Part shown: in pieces, positions 43,377-49,050 of the stretch
How the letters are laid out: each line of letters opens with the position of its first letter
Numbering within the stretch: the first letter of the stretch is position 1
Source: Candidatus Poribacteria bacterium
Lineage (GTDB): Bacteria; Poribacteria; WGA-4E; WGA-3G
NCBI GenBank assembly: GCA_009843785.1
Contig: VYCT01000027.1
Span: 1-49,050, forward strand
Direction of reading: 5' to 3'
DNA length: 49,050 nucleotides
Notes under the pieces: generated by a model
The model's input: the letters and a program-made list of their open reading frames with translations, nothing else
What the model was told of the DNA's origin: nothing
Database searches by the model: none
Made by a program: the position numbers and the translations under genes

Positions 43377-44765
43377 CTACATCGGTTTCCCTTGCATTGC
43401 TTCTGGAATATCTATACCGAATTCGTTAAGGACTGTTGGAGCAATGTCGTATATGCTTTTGGCAGGCACGTTTCCTATTTGTCGCTCTATAGAAGAATGG
43501 GACGCAGATTTGAGGATATAAATGCCCATCTCTGCGTGGTTGCAATCGTCGGGTCCGGTGTCGTTTTCATAGGTGTAGATGCTGTTGTATCCAACGCTTC
43601 CTACTGAACGCCAAAAAAGATTACCGAAATAGACAATGAGGTCCGGCGGAATATTGCGGCACTCTCGATAAACCTCTTCGGATTTGAAGACTCGCGTGTT
43701 GATATTATTTCCGTCTTCGTCTACGATCGCTTCGAGTTGTGCTTTCAACTCGTCGCGGAGATTCTCGTAGTCTTCCGCGTTGACAGTTCCGTGAGGCTCT
43801 CTGCCTTCAACGTTTATGAAAATTCGCCCGTAATATCCGCCTTCACCCCACGCCTTTGTTTTTTCCCAATCTACCATCTCTGGTGTCCATCGCGTAATTT
43901 CTTGCGGTTCAGTTTTGAGTGTCAGGTAACCGTGCTTTTGGAGCCATTCGTTGACGCAGATACCGCCGTCCATCCGTTTTGCACCGTGGTCGGAGACGAC
44001 CATGACGGTGGTATTCTCGTCTACACATGCTAATGTCTCTCCGAGTTCTGTGTCGAGAACGCGATAGTAATTCCGCATTGTCTCTGAGAACGGCGAATTT
44101 GGTTCATATTCCCGATGTGTTGTATCCCAAAACCGCCAGAATGCGTGGTGAAGCCGATCGGAGCCCATTTCAACCATCGTGAAGAAATCCCAATCTTTTG
44201 TCTTAATCAGATGGCGTGCGAGTTTGAAGCGTTGGGATGTCATCTTGAGGAGTTGTTGTTCCAGTTCGGCGCGTCGGTCGGTTCGGAAGTTTGGAATATC
44301 TATCATGTAATCGCTTGCGACTTGTGTGATCTCCCGCGACAGTCGTCTTGGGAAAGTCCACTGTGCACTGCGGTCAGGCGTGAGGAAACTGGTGGCCATC
44401 CAACCCGGAAACGGTTTCGCGGGGTAAGTGAGCGGCACTCCCAAAACGACCGATTTCTTCTGTGTCTGTCCCAAGATATCCCAGAGTGTTGGAACTTTCA
44501 CGGCGTGTGCGTTGGCAATCGTCAAGGCATCGTAGGAGTAATCCTTGCGGTTTCGGAAGCCGTAGATGCCGAGTTCGCCCGGATCGCGGCTGGTCATCAT
44601 GCACATCCACGCTGGCACGGTGATAGGTGGGATTGTGCTTTTTAATTCACCGTAGATGCCTGCTTCCATTAAGCGATGTGTATTAGGCATATCGTCTTTG
44701 AATGCGTCAAAGACGAGTTCCGGCGCGGCACAGTCCCAACCGATAATGAGTACTCGTTTTCTCAT
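43377..44765 (-). CDS. Alkaline phosphatase-superfamily phosphodiesterase-like protein
   Basis: The protein has 462 residues. It has the alkaline phosphatase/nucleotide pyrophosphatase fold: LIIGWDCAAPELVFDAF (metal Asp), STIPPITVPAWMCMMTS (candidate Thr nucleophile), MGSDRLHHAFW, VMVVSDHGAKRMDGG and CNHAEMGIYIL, together supplying the usual Asp/His two-metal set. No signal peptide is seen. Members cleave phosphodiesters, phosphonates or sulfate esters; the substrate is not predictable. ATG 44765 is preferred to GTG 44783. It begins 15 bases after the dioxygenase stop, in the same minus-strand group. Confidence 0.75.
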   Translation of the reverse strand: MRKRVLIIGWDCAAPELVFDAFKDDMPNTHRLMEAGIYGELKSTIPPITVPAWMCMMTSRDPGELGIYGFRNRKDYSYDALTIANAHAVKVPTLWDILGQTQKKSVVLGVPLTYPAKPFPGWMATSFLTPDRSAQWTFPRRLSREITQVASDYMIDIPNFRTDRRAELEQQLLKMTSQRFKLARHLIKTKDWDFFTMVEMGSDRLHHAFWRFWDTTHREYEPNSPFSETMRNYYRVLDTELGETLACVDENTTVMVVSDHGAKRMDGGICVNEWLQKHGYLTLKTEPQEITRWTPEMVDWEKTKAWGEGGYYGRIFINVEGREPHGTVNAEDYENLRDELKAQLEAIVDEDGNNINTRVFKSEEVYRECRNIPPDLIVYFGNLFWRSVGSVGYNSIYTYENDTGPDDCNHAEMGIYILKSASHSSIERQIGNVPAKSIYDIAPTVLNEFGIDIPEAMQGKPM

Positions 44766-44779
44766 ATCTTCATTTTTAA

Positions 44780-45580
44780 TCACGGCTTGTGATCGGTATT
44801 CACAGGCGGTTCGTCGTTGTCAAGGAATCGCTCAATTGTGTTTCTCGTTGCCGGTCGCGTACGGAAATCCGCGACCCACGGTTCCCGGAAGTACGCCTGT
44901 TTTTCACGCGGTAAAGCGGACAGGACTGCGGGCGGAATCCGTAGCCGATGCCAATGCGTTGCGAGGTGCGCATAAGCGTTTAGCACTGCCACCCGCGGTG
45001 TTTCCCGTTGCCACACGGGTCCGGCGTGACAGAGGTTTTCCGTGAAAAAGATCGCACTGCCAGCGGGGCATTCGTAGGTCATCAGGAACGGGCTCCGCTT
45101 CCCCTCCTCTAATGACATGTGGTCAGGATGCATCGGGAAGTTGGATTTGTGGCTACCGGCTATAAAGTGGGTCGCACCATCATTTTTGGAAATATCTGTC
45201 AGTTCAAAGACGACGCGCACCATACCAGCGTGGATTTGTCCGTTGTTGACGCGATATCCGAAAATCGGATCTGCCTGTCTCGGTCCGCCGCCGTGGAGTT
45301 CACCGTGCCTCCGCCCTTTTTCGCGCCAGACAGAGAAACAGCTCTCTAACCGGACCTCGGGTCCAATGATTTCATGTAGGACATCAAGGACTTTGGGGTG
45401 ATCAATCAGGACGCTTGCGGGGCCACCCGGTACGGCACGGTGTTCCGGTGGTAAGGATTCTTTGTCGTGATGTATCCGGTCAAGTTGATCAACGATTGCC
45501 TCGACTTCGTCGCGTTCAAGGATCGCGGGACGCACGAGGAATCCACTTAAGTCAAATCGAAATTTTTCTTCATCAGTCAT
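44780..45580 (-). CDS. Phytanoyl-CoA dioxygenase (PhyH)-family Fe/2-oxoglutarate oxygenase
   Basis: The protein has 266 residues. Family landmarks are FDLSGFLVRPAIL at the start, VVFELTDISKNDGATHFIAG then SHKSNF, CPAGSAIFFTENLCHAGPVW (distal His185) and the 2-oxoglutarate Arg in TPRVAVLNAY (Arg196). The first metal motif is uncertain: RHGELHGGG offers either His92-x-Glu94, a normal triad, or His96-x-Gly98, the pattern of Fe halogenases. These enzymes hydroxylate small molecules; many copies per genome are typical of Poribacteria. GGAG lies 11 bases upstream. Confidence 0.75.
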   Translation of the reverse strand: MTDEEKFRFDLSGFLVRPAILERDEVEAIVDQLDRIHHDKESLPPEHRAVPGGPASVLIDHPKVLDVLHEIIGPEVRLESCFSVWREKGRRHGELHGGGPRQADPIFGYRVNNGQIHAGMVRVVFELTDISKNDGATHFIAGSHKSNFPMHPDHMSLEEGKRSPFLMTYECPAGSAIFFTENLCHAGPVWQRETPRVAVLNAYAHLATHWHRLRIPPAVLSALPREKQAYFREPWVADFRTRPATRNTIERFLDNDEPPVNTDHKP

Positions 45581-45606
45581 AGGTTGGTATCTCCTAATAA
45601 TCGAAA

Positions 45607-46959
45607 TTATGCCCAGCGGGGCTTTCCTCCGCCGAATCGCTGCTCGCTGATGTTCCAGAGTTCAGATAGCCCGAGTTGTCGGATGTGTTCAATACCGGGT
45701 AGGAATGGATCGTTTACGCGGGTTAGCCACGCCTGGAGTTCTGTCTCCAATTCTGCCCGAAGTCTTTGTGAATCTGCATCTTCTATGAGATTGTTCAATT
45801 GATATGGATCGTTATCGTTGTCGTATAGGAGCCAACCTGTGCCGTCGTAATGGCGTGCGTAGGTGTGACGATGCGTTCGGACACCGCGCCACTCTCGGAT
45901 ACCGAAGTGGAAGCCTTCACTGCCGTGCAATGGAACTCCAAGGAAGACAGATTGTGGTTCGTCAATTGTCTTGCCGAGCATCGCCTCCGAAAGGTCGATG
46001 CCTTCAACACCATCAGGGCTCGGTAGGTTGCATAAGGATAGCATTGAGGGCATGAAGTCAACGAGACTGAGCAAGGTATGGCGGGTAACGCCAGCGGGTA
46101 TTCCCTGGGGCCAGCGGATCATGAACGGGATACGGCTCGATTCCTCCCATGGTCGTTCTTTTCGGACATGCCCGTGGCTCCCGATCATATCCCCGTGGTC
46201 AGATGTATAGACAAGGATGGTATCGTCAGCGATACCGAGTTCGTCGAGTGCGCTCATCAACCGTCCAAGGTTTTCATCTAAGGCTGTGATATGCGCGTAG
46301 TAGCCGGAGAGGTCTTTCCGTGTTGCGGGTGTGTCTACTGCATTCGGACGTAACTGAATCTCCTCCGGCGGATACATCTCCTTGTAGCGTTCAGGGACAT
46401 GTTCATACGGATTGTGTGGTGGTCCCCAACTCATATAGAGGCAGAAGGGTTCATCAACGTGATCTCGGCAATATTGAATCGCTTGATCGGTTTGAAAGTC
46501 CGGTTCGTAACCTTCAATCTGCATCTGATTCCCATCCGAGTCGTGGTAAGGTGCATTGAAATAGTTATGATGACAATTCCATCCGACCCAATGATCGAAA
46601 CCGAACCGCATTTCAGGTGTAATGAACTTGTCTCTCGGCATACCGCCGAGGTGCCATTTGCCGATGTAACCGGTTGCATATCCAGCATCCTTAAAGACCT
46701 CCGCCACACCTGTTTCAGATAGTGGAAGCGGTAGATCGTTCGAGACGGCTTTATGGTTCAAAGGATATTTGCCTGTCATGAGGCATCCACGCGCAGGCAC
46801 ACATATCGGGACGTTAGTGAAGGTGTTGGGGAAAAACATTCCTTCCCGTGCGAGTTGATCCATAGCAGGCGTTTGTAGTTGTGGGTTGCCTGCACACCCG
46901 ACATCGCATTGACGGTGCTGGTCACCGAAAACAAAAATTAGGTTGGGTTTACGTTCCAT
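45607..46959 (-). CDS. Sulfatase (arylsulfatase family, Cys-type)
   Basis: The protein has 450 residues. It has the type I sulfatase layout: NLIFVFGDQHR (metal Asp), the formylglycine signature CVPARGCLMTGKYP with Cys53-x-Pro-x-Arg57, GYIGKWHLGG, WGPPHNPYEH, TSDHGDMIGSHGH and RKERPWEESSRIPFMIRWP. The lack of a signal peptide suggests cytoplasmic action on imported sulfated sugars. No formylglycine-generating or anaerobic maturase gene is in the window. No ribosome site is visible; copy 3 of the dispersed repeat ends 6 bases upstream of the ATG. Confidence 0.85.
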   Translation of the reverse strand: MERKPNLIFVFGDQHRQCDVGCAGNPQLQTPAMDQLAREGMFFPNTFTNVPICVPARGCLMTGKYPLNHKAVSNDLPLPLSETGVAEVFKDAGYATGYIGKWHLGGMPRDKFITPEMRFGFDHWVGWNCHHNYFNAPYHDSDGNQMQIEGYEPDFQTDQAIQYCRDHVDEPFCLYMSWGPPHNPYEHVPERYKEMYPPEEIQLRPNAVDTPATRKDLSGYYAHITALDENLGRLMSALDELGIADDTILVYTSDHGDMIGSHGHVRKERPWEESSRIPFMIRWPQGIPAGVTRHTLLSLVDFMPSMLSLCNLPSPDGVEGIDLSEAMLGKTIDEPQSVFLGVPLHGSEGFHFGIREWRGVRTHRHTYARHYDGTGWLLYDNDNDPYQLNNLIEDADSQRLRAELETELQAWLTRVNDPFLPGIEHIRQLGLSELWNISEQRFGGGKPRWA

Positions 46960-46964
46960 ATTTT

Positions 46965-47024
46965 TAACGCCCTAAATCCCCTTTATCAGGGGACTTTAAG
47001 AAGCCGTGTGTAACTCCTAACGTT
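46965..47024 (-). repeat. Dispersed intergenic repeat, copy 3
   Basis: About 60 bases match copy 2 (11921-11978). CCCC-TTTATCA-GGGG forms a hairpin with flanking AAAT/ACTTT. It fills most of the gap between the FemAB-like gene and the sulfatase, so it forms the sulfatase 5' untranslated region. Confidence 0.6.
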
Positions 47025-47041
47025 ATTGGGTGCAATTTTCG

Positions 47042-48049
47042 CTACTGCATCCATGTATAGATTTGGCGGAGTGCTCCCTCGCTTTGGGTCCACAACGCTC
47101 TTTTCAGGGGTGAAATGACCTTTGTGTAACTGGCGAAATCTGTTTGGGTTGCTCGGTACTGCTCTTTGTGTGCGATTAACCCTGCGTTTTCCGGCGGTGA
47201 CGCGCCAAAATCGACCCATTCGTATCCTTCACGACACGCTTGTGTAATGATATAATGAAAAATAGCGTTATTGGGACGGTATTTCAAGAATGCTGGTATA
47301 GATGCCTCACACCATAACGTGACGGTCCGATTGAAATGCAGATAGAGCAGTCCTGCGATGATTGTATCACAATAGGTTGCGATGGCAAGTTTGGCTATTT
47401 TTCGCTGGAGGAGCGTCTGCATGAAGGCACGCGGTTTCGGTGTGCCACCTAATCGTTTGACAGTCATGAGATACATGTCGTAGAATGTAGATAACGCCGC
47501 TTCACTGTCTGTGTCTGTGACTTCCACGCCCGATTTTTCTGCTTTCCGAACTGCCCCTCGTACGCGTTTGTTATAGGCATGCCAGAGCGTATCAACATCT
47601 CCATCCGTTTTCAAAAGATGTGTGAAATGGTTTGTCCTTTCATAGCCCGATTTGGTGAAAGCATTACCGTAGGTTGCGGTATGCTCTGGTGGCAAGGTCC
47701 AACAGATTTCACACCATCCTTTCTCTGCTGCCTCGGTTTCGATGGATGTTATCAGTACTTCCGGATTGACATGTGAAGTATCCATAAGATAGACACCACC
47801 GAATAGGTTCCACGGCATTGAGTGCCATAAACGGATGCCCGGTATTGGTTGGAAGACGAAGGCGGGCAGTCCACCTACTATTGCGTCTTCTTGCTTAATG
47901 AGCGAATAGACCGGGGTAAGTTGTTTGAACGCACTCGCTAATGCATCTCGCCACGCGAGGCTTTGGAAGGCAGTCGCGTTTGGGCATTGCTGAATGACAA
48001 CATCCCACTTGTCTTGATTTTGAGGGGTAAGAAGCTCTGCCGTGTACAC
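47042..48049 (-). CDS. GNAT/FemAB-like acyltransferase
   Basis: The protein has 335 residues. It resembles the FemAB/GNAT acyltransferase family (Acetyltransf_6-like): an N-terminal half with FQSLAWRDALASAFKQLTPV, a central basic segment YNKRVRGAVRKAEKSGVEV typical of FemAB-like proteins, and a C-terminal half with IIAGLLYLHFNRTVTLWCEA and GYEWVDFGASPPENAGL. Such enzymes add amino acids or acyl groups to peptidoglycan or exopolysaccharide. The start is GTG 48049 without a strong ribosome site, 14 bases after the upstream gene, so coupling is likely. Confidence 0.68.
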   Translation of the reverse strand: MYTAELLTPQNQDKWDVVIQQCPNATAFQSLAWRDALASAFKQLTPVYSLIKQEDAIVGGLPAFVFQPIPGIRLWHSMPWNLFGGVYLMDTSHVNPEVLITSIETEAAEKGWCEICWTLPPEHTATYGNAFTKSGYERTNHFTHLLKTDGDVDTLWHAYNKRVRGAVRKAEKSGVEVTDTDSEAALSTFYDMYLMTVKRLGGTPKPRAFMQTLLQRKIAKLAIATYCDTIIAGLLYLHFNRTVTLWCEASIPAFLKYRPNNAIFHYIITQACREGYEWVDFGASPPENAGLIAHKEQYRATQTDFASYTKVISPLKRALWTQSEGALRQIYTWMQ

Positions 48050-48063
48050 GTGTAGATTACAGC

Positions 48064-49002
48064 TTATCCGACCAACGCCGCAAACAGTGCCTTGATGTAA
48101 CCGACGGAATAGGCTAACCCGACATTACCTTCTAACCTTGGAATGTGATCAGCGTTGATGCATCCATTAAATCCGACCTTTTGTAATTCTCGGACGATTT
48201 TGAAGACGTTCATATCACCGTCGTCGAGAAGGACCTCTTCAAATGCACCTGCTGTCGCGAGACTGCCTCGTACGTTCCGCAGGTGAACCATGAAGATACG
48301 TCCTTTGCGTCCGTAGTTATTGATTTCGTCAAGGACGATGGTGCTGCCTCCCGCTTCAGCACGGGTGCCGCAGCAGTAAAGGTAGCCGACGTTCTTGCTC
48401 GGAAAAGCATCAATGACGCGGTGGAAACCGAGGCTACCGAGCGGTGTGTCTGGGTTCGGGACATCTGACGGATGGATAGCGAGTTTAATGTCGTGTTCAT
48501 CGGCGATAGGCACAAGCGCGCCGTAGACTTCGGTAAAACGTTTCCACCATTCGTTGAGTGTCTCCATAGTGGGCGTGTCTGGTGGGTTTTTGGTTGCGGC
48601 ACGGCTTTCGCCGCGTGAGATATATCCACCTCTGTGAACGGCGGAATAGCGGGTCATGAGATAGTCAAACGTATCTCCCCAGAACCGTTGGCGTGCGATA
48701 GGCACACCGGCTTCAGCGAAGACGCGCAATGCGTTGCACGTGTTCTCCAGCTCCTTTTCACCGTCGGATTGCCCTGTCATAAACTTCTCTGTGATATTCG
48801 GAAGCGTTACGCGGTTGATGTCGAGTCCCCAAGAACGGATGCGTTTTTTGATTTTCAGCAACTCGTCTAAGTCGGGATACCCCTGTTCATTGACACCGGG
48901 AAAAGCGCCACCGTTTCCGAAGTCGATGCAGTCTGCACCGAGTTGTGTAACTTGTTTAAGATAGCTATCTGAAAGTCCGCCATCCCAGACTGAAATCTTC
49001 AT
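48064..49002 (-). CDS. Mannonate dehydratase (UxuA)-like TIM-barrel protein
   Basis: The protein has 312 residues. Stretches like UxuA are IKLAIHPSDVPNP, FMVHLRNVRGS, LLDDGDMNVFKIVRELQKVG and INADHIPRLEGN. Mannonate dehydratase removes water from D-mannonate to give 2-keto-3-deoxygluconate in hexuronate breakdown. It is shorter than E. coli UxuA and some active-site segments differ (YCCGTR), so another acid-sugar dehydratase or a xylose-isomerase-like enzyme is possible. AAGGAAAG precedes the ATG. It is the first gene of the minus-strand group; its promoter would lie at or beyond the window edge. Confidence 0.72.
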   Translation of the reverse strand: MKISVWDGGLSDSYLKQVTQLGADCIDFGNGGAFPGVNEQGYPDLDELLKIKKRIRSWGLDINRVTLPNITEKFMTGQSDGEKELENTCNALRVFAEAGVPIARQRFWGDTFDYLMTRYSAVHRGGYISRGESRAATKNPPDTPTMETLNEWWKRFTEVYGALVPIADEHDIKLAIHPSDVPNPDTPLGSLGFHRVIDAFPSKNVGYLYCCGTRAEAGGSTIVLDEINNYGRKGRIFMVHLRNVRGSLATAGAFEEVLLDDGDMNVFKIVRELQKVGFNGCINADHIPRLEGNVGLAYSVGYIKALFAALVG

Positions 49003-49050
49003 AATTTTAACTTTCCTTGCGGTTCAATGGGCGTAATTAGAAAATTGACA

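Overview
The window looks like chromosomal DNA from an uncultivated, diderm, free-living bacterium. The gene mix suggests a Candidatus Poribacteria-like lineage; this is inferred from the families present, not from any marker gene. Those families are exported LamG and Kelch proteins, a phytanoyl-CoA-dioxygenase-like enzyme, a sulfatase, a Gfo/Idh/MocA oxidoreductase, a DegT-type aminotransferase, a DUF5916 outer-membrane protein and a TRAP 4TM/12TM fusion. Planctomycete-like or other PVC/FCB-related bacteria are the main alternative. I saw no rRNA, tRNA, CRISPR, phage or IS element.

Layout. 0-6 kb, mostly plus strand: a clan GH-D-like glycosidase, a LamG protein and an exported PEP-synthase/glucan-water-dikinase-like protein. 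5.6-12.6 kb, minus strand: LamG, six-bladed Kelch, DUF5916, an O-methyltransferase overlapping a DUF3500 gene by one base, and a chorismate-lyase-like protein. 12.7-16.8 kb: an exported TPR protein, a fused TRAP permease and a Gfo/Idh/MocA oxidoreductase. 17-22.9 kb: a tro-type metal locus with a DtxR/MntR-family regulator behind a perfect consensus promoter overlapped by a 22-bp palindrome, then an MbfA-type ferritin/VIT1 exporter, then TroA, TroB, TroC and TroD. 23-27.7 kb: an exported YyaL/DUF255-DsbD-N fusion, a LamG protein and a beta-propeller glycosidase-like protein. 27.7-32.8 kb: a 0.6-kb non-coding stretch with a strong hairpin, an orphan ABC-2 permease, a sigma factor with a C-terminal extension, and an octaheme HAO-family cytochrome overlapping an internally duplicated His-containing membrane protein. 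32.9-42.2 kb, minus strand: one probable operon of four paralogous leucine-rich-repeat lipoproteins ending in a DegT aminotransferase. Two of the LRR genes carry an in-frame TAA, and a 108-bp degT fragment lies between two of them. 42.4-49 kb: a P1-family self-cleaving hydrolase, then a minus-strand group of mannonate-dehydratase-like protein, FemAB-like acyltransferase, sulfatase, PhyH dioxygenase and alkaline-phosphatase-superfamily enzyme.

Signals not explained by ordinary gene content: (1) a gap-free 15-residue motif in a C-terminal tail of about 19 residues on four exported proteins of two unrelated folds (LamG and Kelch), possibly an undescribed sorting tag; (2) the octaheme cytochrome plus duplicated membrane protein, a candidate electron-transfer module; (3) an exported GWD-like dikinase; (4) an identical 21-bp palindromic element inserted in frame in two unrelated genes; (5) dispersed intergenic repeats; (6) LRR gene duplication with fused and interrupted copies; (7) a metal exporter placed inside an importer operon.
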